Assembly (NCBI GenBank): GCA_036379395.1
Contig: DASVGR010000132.1
Coordinates: 1 to 15,783 of the forward strand
Reading direction: 5' to 3'
DNA length: 15,783 nucleotides
DNA from: Oleiagrimonas sp036379395
GTDB taxonomy: Bacteria; Pseudomonadota; Gammaproteobacteria; Xanthomonadales; Rhodanobacteraceae
Shown: positions 5,013-12,997 of the stretch, in pieces
Layout: the number at the start of each line of letters is the position of its first letter
Numbering within the stretch: position 1 is the stretch's first letter
The notes under the pieces: model-generated
What the model was told of the DNA's origin: nothing
The model's input: only the letters and a program-made list of their open reading frames with translations
Databases searched by the model: none
Translations under genes and position numbers: made by a program

Positions 5013-6367
5013 CGCAAATGTGCGGCATCGGCCCGTTCATCACCATTCCCATCATGGTCGCCACCATGGGCGGTCCGCAGGCCGTCATCGGCTGGATCGT
5101 CGGCGCCATCCTGGCCATGGCCGACGGTCTGGTCTGGGCCGAGCTGGGTGCGGCCATGCCCGGCGCCGGCGGCACGTACATCTACCTGCGCGAGGCGTTC
5201 CAGTACCGCAGCGGCAAGTTGATGCCGTTCCTGTTCATCTGGACGGTGATGCTGACCATTCCGCTGATCATGTCCACCGGCATCATCGGCATGGTCGAGT
5301 ACCTGGGCTTTTTCTTCCCGCACATGAGCTGGCTGACCGAGCATCTCATCGGTCTGATCGCCACCGGTCTGATCGTGTTCCTGCTGTATCGGCGCATCCA
5401 GTCGATCGGCTCGATCACCATGGTGCTGTGGGTGATCATGCTCGTCGCCGTGGTGGCCGTGGTCGGCGCGTGCCTGGCCGACTTCAGCCCGCAGCTGGCG
5501 TTCACCTATCCGCAGGGCGCGTTCGGCGCCAAGTTCGCCACGGGCCTTGGCGCCGGCCTCATCATCGGCATCTACGACTACATGGGCTATTACACGACGG
5601 CGTACATGGGCGGCGAGCTGAGCGATCCGGGCCGCACGATGCCGCGTTCGATCGTCATTTCCATCATCGCCATGATGATCATCTACCTGGTGCTCAACGT
5701 CGGCATCATGGGCGTGCTGCCGTGGCATGAAGTGGCCAAGGCCACGTCCATCGCATCGATCGTGGTCGAGCATTCGTGGGGCCACGCCGCGGCATCCATC
5801 GTCACCGTGCTGATCATCGTGGCCGCGTTCGCCTCGGTGTTCGCCGGCCTGCTGGGCGGCTCGCGCGTGCCCTATCAGGCATCGCGCGACAAGCTGTTCT
5901 TCGCGCCGTTCGGCAAGCTGCACGCCAGGCACGATTTTCCGCACATCGCGCTCATCACCATGAGCATCGTCACGGCCATCGGCACGTTTTTCGACTTGAG
6001 CGAGGTGATCAGCATGCTGATCGCCGCCTCCGTCATCGTGCAGTTCGGCGCGCAGGTGGTCGCGTTGATGGTGTTGCGCAAACGTCAGCCGCAACTGCAC
6101 CGGCCCTACCGGCAATGGCTGTATCCGTTGCCGTGCCTGGTCGCGCTGGCGGGCTGGGCCTACGTGTACGTGTCCGGCACGACGCTGTCGCTGGTGCTGT
6201 CGAGCGCGTGGATCGTGCTCGGCCTCATCGCGTTTTTCGTCTGGGCCAGGATCAACACGGCCTGGCCGTTCGCCGCGCCGGTCATCCACGAGGAATATCT
6301 GCCAGCGGATGCCGCTACGGCTGCGCTTGCCACCGACGGTCCGCTCCGCCAGCAGTCACAGGCCTGA
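4925..6367 (+). CDS. APC-superfamily permease
   Basis: 480-residue integral inner-membrane protein with about 12 hydrophobic segments, typical of amino acid/polyamine/organocation transporters. Seen: a TM1 unwound-helix region CGIGPFITIP (33-42), then MGGPQAVIGWIVGAILAMADGL and the AELGAAMPGAGGTY signature after TM2, and a GGELSDPGRTMPRS loop typical of the family after the sixth segment. The start at 4925 has GGGAG 5 nt upstream. The frame is open further upstream, but that extension is basic and unlike the family. The stop is 3 nt before the next gene, an exported exo-glucosaminidase, so the two are co-translated. The usual substrates of the superfamily are amino acids and amines. With this partner, glucosamine or a related amino sugar is possible, but that is inference only. 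A candidate LacI-controlled promoter lies upstream. Confidence 0.9.
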   Translation: MATSDAKVTGAPRGLQRSLGLLPATAVNMTQMCGIGPFITIPIMVATMGGPQAVIGWIVGAILAMADGLVWAELGAAMPGAGGTYIYLREAFQYRSGKLMPFLFIWTVMLTIPLIMSTGIIGMVEYLGFFFPHMSWLTEHLIGLIATGLIVFLLYRRIQSIGSITMVLWVIMLVAVVAVVGACLADFSPQLAFTYPQGAFGAKFATGLGAGLIIGIYDYMGYYTTAYMGGELSDPGRTMPRSIVISIIAMMIIYLVLNVGIMGVLPWHEVAKATSIASIVVEHSWGHAAASIVTVLIIVAAFASVFAGLLGGSRVPYQASRDKLFFAPFGKLHARHDFPHIALITMSIVTAIGTFFDLSEVISMLIAASVIVQFGAQVVALMVLRKRQPQLHRPYRQWLYPLPCLVALAGWAYVYVSGTTLSLVLSSAWIVLGLIAFFVWARINTAWPFAAPVIHEEYLPADAATAALATDGPLRQQSQA

Positions 6368-6370
6368 ACC

Positions 6371-9082
6371 ATGCACATTCTTGTCTTCCGTCGTCGCAAA
6401 CATGCCCTGCCGGCCATGCTGGCGCTGCTGCTGGCCGCCGGCCTTGCCATCCCGGCGCTGGCCACCACGCCGCCGGCATCCACCACGGCCGGCAGCGCCG
6501 GCAGTTCGGTCGCCATCGGCCATTGGCACATCCAGTCGAGCGCCAACGCACCGCAGGGCGGGCACGTCATTTCGCAGCCCGGCTACGCCGTCAAGGGCTG
6601 GTATCCGGTGAGCGCGCACGTCACCGTGATGGCCGGGTTGATGGAAAACGGCAAGTATCCGGACGTCTTTTACGGCGTGGACATGCGCAAGGTGCAGGTG
6701 CCGGACACCAACCATCGCCACTTCCAGATTCCGTGGTGGTACCGCGGCACGTTCAAGGTCGAGGCCGGTCCGCAAAACCTGCACACGTTCATCCGCCTCA
6801 ACGGCATCATTCCGCGGGCCGATGTGTGGCTGAACGGCCACAAGATCGCCGGTCACGCGCAGATCGCCGGCGCCTACACGACGCACGCGATCGACGTCAC
6901 CGGGCTGGTGCACGCCGGTGACAACGTGCTGGCCATCCGTGTGCATCCGGCCAGCACACAACGTGACCTGGTGATCGGCTGGGTCGACTGGAACCCCGAG
7001 CCGCCGGACGTCAACATGGGCATCTGGCGCAATGTCGACATCGTGCGTTCCGGGCCGGTGTCGCTGCACGGCCTGCACGTGACCTCGCGCCTGGCCCTGC
7101 CCGGACTGAAGACGGCCTGGCTGACCGTCAAGGCGCGCGTGCGCAATGACAGTTCCAGCGCCGAGGACGTAGTCATCAGCGGCACGGTGGCCGGCGTCGC
7201 CCTGCGCCAAAGCGTCCATCTGGCGGCACACGCCAGCCGTGAAGTGACATTCGACGCAGCCAACACGCCGGCGCTGAAACTCGTCGATCCCAAGGTGTGG
7301 TGGCCGATCGGCATGGGCGCGCATCCGCTGTACCACGCCAGCCTCAAGGCCAGCGTGACCGGCGCGCTGTCCGACACGGCCAGCACCGGGTTCGGCATCC
7401 GCAGCGTCACCTCGCACCTGACGGCGCAGGGTTATCGCCAGTTCGTCATCAACGGCAAGCCGCTGCTGATCCGCGGCGCCGGCTGGGCACCGGACATGTT
7501 CCTGCGCGACCAGCCGCAGCGCCTGGCCGACATCTTCGGCTACATCCGCAACCTCGGCCTCAACACCATCCGCCTGGAAGGCAAGCTGGAGCGCCCGGAC
7601 TTCTACCGCCTGGCCGACCGCGACGGCATCATGGTCCTGGCCGGCTGGGAATGCTGCGACAAATGGGAAGCCTGGGCCAAGACCGGCGGCCAGCCGTGGG
7701 ACGACGCCGATATCCGGGTCGCCGGCCAGTCCATGGCCAGCGAAGCGCGCCGGCTGCGCAACCATCCGTCCGTCATCGCCTTCCTGATCGGCAGCGACAA
7801 CGCACCGCCGGCCAACATCGCCAAGGTCTACGTCGACGCCCTGCACCAGGCCGACTGGCCCAACCCGATCATCGCCGCCGCGTCCGACCAGGGCACGCAG
7901 TTGACCGGCCCGTCCGGCCTGAAAATGTCCGGCCCGTACGCGTGGGTGCCGCCAAGCTACTGGTACGCCGACAAGGCCGGCGGCGCATTCGGCTTCAACT
8001 CGGAAACCAGCGCCGGCATCAGCATCCCGCGCCTGTCATCGCTGAAAAAAATGCTTCCGCCGTACATGCTCGACGTGCTGTGGAAAGACCCGGACACACC
8101 GCTGTACCACGCCGCGCCACTGTTCTCGCGTTTTTCCAGCCTGAAGATTTTCGACACGCAGCTGGCCGAGCGCTTCGGCGCCCCGAAAAACCTGCTTGAC
8201 TACGTCAAGAAAGCGCAACTGGCCAACTACGCCAACACGCGCGCGCAGTTCGAGGCCTACAGCGCGCACATGGACGCCAAGAACCCCGCCACCGGCGTCA
8301 TCTACTGGATGCTCGACAGCGCCTGGCCGGACCTGCACTGGCACCTGTTCAACTACGACCTGAACCCGGCCGGCGCCTATTTCGGCGCACAAAAGGCCAA
8401 CCAGCCACTGCACATCCAGTACGCCTACGACAACCGCGCCATCGTCGCCGTCAACCACACATCGACGGCGCGCCACGACCTGACGGCAACCATCCGCGTG
8501 CACAACCTCAACGGCACCGTGCGTTACCAAAAACGCATCGACCACATCGACCTGCCCGCCAACCGCACCACGCGCGTGGCCACGCTGCCGGCACTCGACA
8601 AGCTTTCCGGCACGTACTTTGTCGAGCTGGATCTGGCCAACGCCCGAGGCCGTCGTGTCAGCCGCAACGTGTACTGGCTGTCGGCCACGCCGGACCAACT
8701 CGACTGGGCCAAAAGCAACTGGTACACCACGCCACTCAGCCGCCACGTCGATTTCAAGGCACTGCAAACCCTGCCGCAAACCACGCTGCAGGCCACCGCG
8801 CACACCACCATCGAGAACGGCCACGGCACGACGACCGTCACACTCAACGTGCCGCGCAACGCCAGGGCGCTGGGCTTTTTCATGCATGCCTCACTGCACG
8901 GAGCCGATGGCCAGCCCGTGCTGCCGATCACCTGGTCGGGCAACGACGTGACGCTGTGGCCGGGCCAGTCGATCACCCTGACCGCGCACTACCGCGCCAA
9001 GACCGGCGCATACCCCGCCGTGCAACTGGACGGCTGGAACATCGCCACGCAGACGATCCCGGCATCATCGACCACGCATTGA
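6371..9082 (+). CDS. Exported family-2 glycoside hydrolase, exo-beta-D-glucosaminidase type
   Basis: 903-residue enzyme predicted to release glucosamine from the non-reducing end of chitosan oligomers. The N-terminus is a classic signal peptide: RRRK n-region, a leucine/alanine core, and cleavage after ALA at about residue 31, so it acts in the periplasm or outside. The sugar-binding and immunoglobulin-like domains precede the TIM barrel that begins near GYRQFVINGKPLLIRGAGW (354-372). Most GH2 enzymes have Asn-Glu at the acid/base site. Here it is Ser475-Asp476 in FLIGSDNAPP, as in the CsxA-type exo-glucosaminidases. The nucleophile is Glu545 in GFNSETSAGISIP. The C-terminus ends in beta-rich domains without an obvious carbohydrate-binding module. 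It starts 3 nt after the permease stop and is followed by a strong terminator. Close relatives include mannosidase-type GH2 enzymes, but the Ser-Asp pair favours glucosaminidase. Confidence 0.9.
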   Translation: MHILVFRRRKHALPAMLALLLAAGLAIPALATTPPASTTAGSAGSSVAIGHWHIQSSANAPQGGHVISQPGYAVKGWYPVSAHVTVMAGLMENGKYPDVFYGVDMRKVQVPDTNHRHFQIPWWYRGTFKVEAGPQNLHTFIRLNGIIPRADVWLNGHKIAGHAQIAGAYTTHAIDVTGLVHAGDNVLAIRVHPASTQRDLVIGWVDWNPEPPDVNMGIWRNVDIVRSGPVSLHGLHVTSRLALPGLKTAWLTVKARVRNDSSSAEDVVISGTVAGVALRQSVHLAAHASREVTFDAANTPALKLVDPKVWWPIGMGAHPLYHASLKASVTGALSDTASTGFGIRSVTSHLTAQGYRQFVINGKPLLIRGAGWAPDMFLRDQPQRLADIFGYIRNLGLNTIRLEGKLERPDFYRLADRDGIMVLAGWECCDKWEAWAKTGGQPWDDADIRVAGQSMASEARRLRNHPSVIAFLIGSDNAPPANIAKVYVDALHQADWPNPIIAAASDQGTQLTGPSGLKMSGPYAWVPPSYWYADKAGGAFGFNSETSAGISIPRLSSLKKMLPPYMLDVLWKDPDTPLYHAAPLFSRFSSLKIFDTQLAERFGAPKNLLDYVKKAQLANYANTRAQFEAYSAHMDAKNPATGVIYWMLDSAWPDLHWHLFNYDLNPAGAYFGAQKANQPLHIQYAYDNRAIVAVNHTSTARHDLTATIRVHNLNGTVRYQKRIDHIDLPANRTTRVATLPALDKLSGTYFVELDLANARGRRVSRNVYWLSATPDQLDWAKSNWYTTPLSRHVDFKALQTLPQTTLQATAHTTIENGHGTTTVTLNVPRNARALGFFMHASLHGADGQPVLPITWSGNDVTLWPGQSITLTAHYRAKTGAYPAVQLDGWNIATQTIPASSTTH

Positions 9083-9115
9083 TGCCCCGCCCGCTCACGC
9101 GGCGCACCAAACCAG

Positions 9116-9147
9116 ACGTCCCGCCGGATTTTTCGGCGGGACGTTTT
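9116..9147 (+). terminator. Intrinsic terminator of the permease-GH2 operon
   Basis: ACGTCCCGCCG (9116-9126) pairs perfectly with CGGCGGGACGT (9134-9144), an 11-bp stem with a 7-nt loop that leads into TTTT. It lies 33 bp after the GH2 stop codon. It also lies in the gap before the convergent transporter stop (9169), but on the minus strand no U-tract follows. Confidence 0.88.
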
Positions 9148-9168
9148 CATCCAGCGCCACGGGCTTGG

Positions 9169-10668
9169 TCAACGCACGCCATGCATCAGCTTGCCGATCC
9201 ACGGCGCGGCCAGAAGATAGATCAGCGCAATCACCACGCCGATGGCAAACAGCCATCCGAACACGTGTCCGTAGGCGTCGATGCCGCCGGTGGTGGTGAA
9301 CGCCGCGATCTGGCCCGACAGCTCATAGGACACGGCCACGCCGGCGAACCAGCCGCCCATGGCGAGCGAGTTCTGGTCCGGCGCCGCCAGCTTGCCGACC
9401 AGCCCGTAGCCGATTGGCGAGAGTGACAATTCGCCAATCGTTGAGCCCAGATAGCACACCAGCAAGGTCCACGCCGCCACCTTGCCGTCCGGCAATTGCC
9501 AATGTCCCACGGCGTACCACACCACGCCGTAGCCCAACGCCACCAGCAGCAGGCCGATGCCGAACTTGCGCGGCGTGGACGGGTTGGCGCGGCGTTTGTC
9601 CAGCCACGGCCACAGCATGGCCATGAACGGCGCCAGGATCAGGATGTACAACGGGTTCACCGACTGGAACAGCAAATAGCCCCAGGAAAAATGCAGCACC
9701 GGCAACTGCCCCTGCCACAGCGGTGCCACGTAATCACGCGCAAAGAAATTGAGCGCGCTGGCGCTCAGCAGGCTCCAGGCCCAGAACAACACCAGCGCGA
9801 TGAACAGGATCAGCAGCGCCAGATAACGCTGGCTTTGCACGCGGTCACCACGGCGCACGCTGCTGACGATGAAGTACACGATCAGCAGCCCCATCAAACC
9901 GTAGACCGCATATTGCATGGCCGTCGGTTGCGACAGCAGCCACGCACAGGGGATCACCAACACCAGCGCGCCCAGCACCACGACCGGGCTCGACCAACGG
10001 CGCTTGAATCGCGGCGCCACATCCTCGGCCGGCAAGCGCCGATGGCGCCATTCGTATACCAGCGCCGAAACAGCCGCGCCAACAGCCGCGGCAAGAAAGC
10101 CCCAGTGGTAACCGTAGTGCTTGGCCACCCAGGAGCCACAGACAATCGGCGCAAAAAAGGCGCCCGCGTTGATGGCCAGGTAATACAGCGTGTAGCCCGC
10201 TTCGCGCTTGGGATCGTTGAGCAGATAGTTGCGCCCGATCAGCACCGTGAGCGGAATGCCCAGCCCCGTCGCCAGCACGAAAAAGCCCAGGCCGAGCAGA
10301 AACACATCGAGATTGGGCACCGACATGGCCACCAGCGCCGGAATCACCAGCCACACCGACAAGCGCAGCGACTGCCGTTCGCCCAGCACGTTGTCGGCCA
10401 CCCAACCGCCCAGGATCGCCAGACCGTAATTGAGCGCGCCGAACCCGGCGAACAGGAAGTTCGCCTGCTTCAATGCCTCGGCGTGCGGCAGGCTGGCAAA
10501 GAAGGTGTCGGCCGCATACGGCGCCAGAAACGCGCGAAAGCCATAAAACGCGAAATTGACCCCGATGGTGACGACCAGCAGCATCCACAGCGTGTTCGGA
10601 TGCCCCAGAGTATGCGGCAACGCCGCGATGGCTTCGGCGTCGGCGGTCGTCTCGTCGGCATGGCTCAT
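9169..10668 (-). CDS. POT/PTR2-family (peptide-type) MFS transporter, atypical
   Basis: 499-residue inner-membrane transporter with 12-14 hydrophobic segments. The POT family is recognised from the PTR2 signature YYLAINAGAFFAP (162-174) with GYHWGFLAAAVG after it, and from GELSLSPIGYGLVGKL (412-426), which keeps the TM10 glutamate (E413). Typical members import di- and tripeptides with protons. Odd: the TM1 motif ExxER normally just before the FSYYG-like stretch is replaced (T34, V37, N38 before FAFYGFRAFL), so proton coupling or substrate may differ. The start at 10668 has GGGGGA about 7 nt upstream. It follows kynA by 66 bp on the same strand, so the pair is probably one operon, linking uptake of peptides or a related nutrient with tryptophan breakdown. 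The GH2 operon converges on it from the left. Confidence 0.88.
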   Translation of the reverse strand: MSHADETTADAEAIAALPHTLGHPNTLWMLLVVTIGVNFAFYGFRAFLAPYAADTFFASLPHAEALKQANFLFAGFGALNYGLAILGGWVADNVLGERQSLRLSVWLVIPALVAMSVPNLDVFLLGLGFFVLATGLGIPLTVLIGRNYLLNDPKREAGYTLYYLAINAGAFFAPIVCGSWVAKHYGYHWGFLAAAVGAAVSALVYEWRHRRLPAEDVAPRFKRRWSSPVVVLGALVLVIPCAWLLSQPTAMQYAVYGLMGLLIVYFIVSSVRRGDRVQSQRYLALLILFIALVLFWAWSLLSASALNFFARDYVAPLWQGQLPVLHFSWGYLLFQSVNPLYILILAPFMAMLWPWLDKRRANPSTPRKFGIGLLLVALGYGVVWYAVGHWQLPDGKVAAWTLLVCYLGSTIGELSLSPIGYGLVGKLAAPDQNSLAMGGWFAGVAVSYELSGQIAAFTTTGGIDAYGHVFGWLFAIGVVIALIYLLAAPWIGKLMHGVR

Positions 10669-10734
10669 GCGCTATCCCCCAAAAGAATATGGACAGGATG
10701 GCAGACCGCGCTTGGCCGCGAAAGGTTCAGGCGC

Positions 10735-11601
10735 TCACTTCAGAACCGTGCGCACTTCCAGCAATTCGGGGAAGAAGGTCAAATCCAACGCTTTCTTCAG
10801 GAAACCCACGCCGGATGAACCGCCGGTGCCGTGGCGGTAGCCGATGATGCGCTCGACCGCCTTCATGTGGCGGAAGCGCCACAGCTGGAAGCTTTCTTCC
10901 ACGTCGACCAGCGTTTCACACAATGCGAACTCGGGCCAGAAATCGGCCGGCGCTTGATAGATGCGCTGGTACACCGGCAGCAAACCGTCCTCGCGCTGCC
11001 AGCCCTGACGCACATCGCGTTCGAGCACACTTTGCGGGATGGCATGGCCGCGCCGCGCCAGCCAGTGCAGTGCCGCGTCGTACAGGCTGGGTGCTTCCAG
11101 CACGCCACGCAGCGTGTCCTGCGCGGCCGGATCATGGGCAAACACGGCCAGCATCTCGGCGTGCTTGTTGCCAAGCAAAAACTCGACCATGCGGTATTGC
11201 AGCGACTGGAAGCCCGAAGCCGGGCCGAGCTTGTCGCGGAACGCGAGGTACTCGTTCGGCGTGAGCGTTTCCAGCACGCTCCACTCCTCGAACAGCTGGC
11301 TCTGGATGCGCTTGACGCGCGCCAGCATCTTCATCGCCAGGCCGGCATCATCGGCATTGAGCGCGGCGATGGCGCCGTTGAGCTCGTGGACCATCAGCTT
11401 GAGCCACAACTCGGCCACGTGATGCTGCACGATGAACAGCATCTCGTCGTGGTACGGCGGATCGGATACCGGCTGCTGGGCGCTGAGCAGCGTGTCCAGA
11501 TGCAGGTAGCTGCCATAGCTCATGCGCCCGGCAAAATCACGCTGGATGTCCTTTTCGATCTCACGACGATTGGTGTCGTGGACGCTCTCGTGGTTGGCCA
11601 T
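10735..11601 (-). CDS. kynA: Tryptophan 2,3-dioxygenase
   Basis: Haem enzyme that opens the indole ring of L-tryptophan to give N-formylkynurenine, first step of the kynurenine pathway, in the cytosol. The 288-residue product matches the bacterial family along its length: SYLHLDTLLSAQQP, MLFIVQHHVAELWLK, a TPNEYLAFRDKLGP block, and the C-terminal GTGGSSGVGFL. By alignment to the Xanthomonas enzyme from memory, H60 matches the active-site His55, Y118 and R122 match substrate-binding Tyr113 and Arg117, and H245 in FRHMKAVERIIGY is the haem ligand. I chose ATG 11601. The frame is open to 11667, but the extra residues are arginine- and cysteine-rich and unlike the family. The ribosome-binding site is weak. 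Downstream genes for kynurenine formamidase or kynureninase are not in the window. It is divergent from pdhA across a 310-bp gap. Confidence 0.96.
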   Translation of the reverse strand: MANHESVHDTNRREIEKDIQRDFAGRMSYGSYLHLDTLLSAQQPVSDPPYHDEMLFIVQHHVAELWLKLMVHELNGAIAALNADDAGLAMKMLARVKRIQSQLFEEWSVLETLTPNEYLAFRDKLGPASGFQSLQYRMVEFLLGNKHAEMLAVFAHDPAAQDTLRGVLEAPSLYDAALHWLARRGHAIPQSVLERDVRQGWQREDGLLPVYQRIYQAPADFWPEFALCETLVDVEESFQLWRFRHMKAVERIIGYRHGTGGSSGVGFLKKALDLTFFPELLEVRTVLK

Positions 11602-11823
11602 GACGGTGACGGCTGTGTGAAAGCGACAAGCGTAGCAGGAACCCCGCCGGCCGCGTCCTGATGCCAATCAAGCCACGCAGCGTCGTGCTGCACCGCAACA
11701 TGAAGTCCTTGCCCCGTTTTTGCGAAAATGCGCCGGGCCCGTCCACCTGAATGCGCGTACCACTTGACGCATTCTGTTGATCCCAAAGAGATTTTACGGC
11801 AACCAGCCGGAAATCCCGCGGCA

Positions 11824-11832
11824 TGGGATAAT
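11824..11832 (+). promoter_or_regulatory. Extended -10 promoter candidate for pdhABC
   Basis: TGG followed by GATAAT (11827-11832) gives an extended -10 box (TGn plus five of six consensus bases). No good -35 lies 16-18 nt upstream, as is common for extended -10 promoters. Transcription would start near 11839-11841, placing the hairpin at 11842-11879 at the extreme 5' end of the mRNA. Confidence 0.5.
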
Positions 11833-11841
11833 GGTGGACTT

Positions 11842-11890
11842 GGGCAACGCCACCCGACATGACACACCCGGCGTTGCCCGTACTTTTTTT
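11842..11890 (+). terminator. Terminator-like hairpin in the pdhA leader (candidate attenuator)
   Basis: GGGCAACGCC (11842-11851) pairs perfectly with GGCGTTGCCC (11870-11879) around an 18-nt loop, followed by GTAC and seven T residues (11884-11890). This has the form of an intrinsic terminator. It is oriented with pdhA and ends 21 bp before its GTG start, with the GGAGG site just after. No gene upstream is transcribed in this direction, so it is not simply the end of a neighbour. Premature termination control is inferred. Confidence 0.65.
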
Positions 11891-11911
11891 GTGTTCTTCC
11901 GGGAGGAACTC

Positions 11912-12994
11912 GTGTCCATCGCCGCCAAGTTCGAAATCGAATATCTGCAATACCTCGATCCCGCGGGCAAGCTGGTCAACAAGGATTTGCCAGACTTCGC
12001 CAAGGATCTCGACCACATGGTCGAACTGTACAAGCTCATGGTTTCCACCCGCGTGTTCGACACCAAGTCGGTCGCGCTGCAACGCACCGGCAAGCTGGGC
12101 ACCTACGCCAGCTGCCTGGGCCACGAAGCGGCCCACGTCGGCATCGGCAGTGCCATGAAACCCGAAGACGTGTTCGCCCCCAGCTACCGCGAGTACGGCG
12201 CGCAGTTGTACCGCGGCGTGCAGCCGCGCGAGGTCTACGCCTACTGGGGCGGCGACGAGCGCGGCAACGATTACCAGAACGAACCCGCGCGCCACGATTT
12301 CGCGTGGTCGGTGCCGATCGGCACGCAATGCCTGCATGCGGCCGGCGCCGCGCTGGCGTTCAAGATCCGCAACGAGAAGCGCGTCGCGGTGTGCACCATC
12401 GGCGACGGCGGTTCGTCCAAGGGCGATTTCATGGGCGCGATCAACATCGCCGGCGCGCGCCAGCTGCCGTTCGTGGCCGTGATCGTCAACAACCAGTGGG
12501 CCATTTCGGTACCGCGTGCGCTGCAGAACGGCGGCGAGACGCTGGCCCAGAAGGGCATCGCGGCCGGCATTCCCTGCATCCAGGTCGACGGCAACGACAT
12601 CATCGCCGTGCGCAAGGCCGTGGGCGATGCGGTCGAACGCGCCCGTGCCGGCGAGGGTCCTGGCCTGATCGAAGCCGTGACCTACCGTCTGGGCGACCAC
12701 ACCACCGCCGATGACGCGCGCCGTTATCGCGGCAAGGAAGAAGTCGAAGACGCGTGGAACAAGGAGCCGATCAAGCGCCTGCGCACGTATCTCGAATCGA
12801 AAAAAGCCTGGGACGACGCCAAGGAAAAAGCTTGGCAGGCCGAGTGCGACGAGTGGATGGACAACGAGGTCAACACGTATCTGGAACGCGGCCATCAGCC
12901 GCTGGGCGCCATGTTCGACTACATGTACGCCGAGCTGCCGGAAGACCTTGCGCGCCAACGTGCGCACGCCCTGAAGCTGGAAGAGGAGCACTGA
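11912..12994 (+). CDS. pdhA: Pyruvate dehydrogenase E1 component, alpha subunit
   Basis: Thiamine-diphosphate-binding half of the alpha2beta2 E1 enzyme, which decarboxylates pyruvate and passes the acetyl group to the E2 lipoyl domain. The 360-residue product has the TPP/Mg motif from GDGGSSKGDF (164-173) to NNQWAIS (193-199), the GKLGTYASCLGHEAAHVGI region (60-78), and the C-terminal loop YRLGDHTTADDARRYR (258-273). The start is GTG 11912, with GGAGG 6 nt upstream. The frame is open back to 11777, but that would run through the hairpin and promoter. It is the first gene of pdhA-pdhB-pdhC, with pdhB 3 nt downstream. Branched-chain 2-oxoacid dehydrogenase subunits are close relatives. Substrate choice rests on overall resemblance to pyruvate-type subunits and is less certain than the enzyme class. 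Confidence 0.9.
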   Translation: MSIAAKFEIEYLQYLDPAGKLVNKDLPDFAKDLDHMVELYKLMVSTRVFDTKSVALQRTGKLGTYASCLGHEAAHVGIGSAMKPEDVFAPSYREYGAQLYRGVQPREVYAYWGGDERGNDYQNEPARHDFAWSVPIGTQCLHAAGAALAFKIRNEKRVAVCTIGDGGSSKGDFMGAINIAGARQLPFVAVIVNNQWAISVPRALQNGGETLAQKGIAAGIPCIQVDGNDIIAVRKAVGDAVERARAGEGPGLIEAVTYRLGDHTTADDARRYRGKEEVEDAWNKEPIKRLRTYLESKKAWDDAKEKAWQAECDEWMDNEVNTYLERGHQPLGAMFDYMYAELPEDLARQRAHALKLEEEH

Positions 12995-12997
12995 TCC

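Larger units (their letters stand above)
11602..11911. other. Divergent control region between kynA and pdhA
   Basis: This 310-bp stretch has no gene. Towards pdhA it holds an extended -10 box and a terminator-like hairpin, listed separately. TTGACG (11764-11769) is a fair -35 but has no good partner. Towards kynA I see no convincing promoter. An imperfect dyad, TTTT/AAAA around TGCG (11717-11728), is short and unassigned. Confidence 0.6.

Noticed and set aside
4976..6289. Long minus-strand open frame opposite the permease
   Set aside because: The product is a His/Asp/Arg-rich shadow typical of antisense to a membrane protein.
9116..9147. Bidirectional terminator also serving the POT transporter
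   Set aside because: The stem would form on both strands, but on the minus strand it is not followed by a T-tract, so only the plus-strand role is claimed.
11602..11667. N-terminal extension of kynA from 11667
   Set aside because: The residues are low in similarity to the family and rich in Arg and Cys; ATG 11601 gives the normal length.
11777..11911. N-terminal extension of pdhA from an ATG at 11777
   Set aside because: It would run through an extended -10 box and a terminator-like hairpin, and a good GGAGG site directly precedes GTG 11912.
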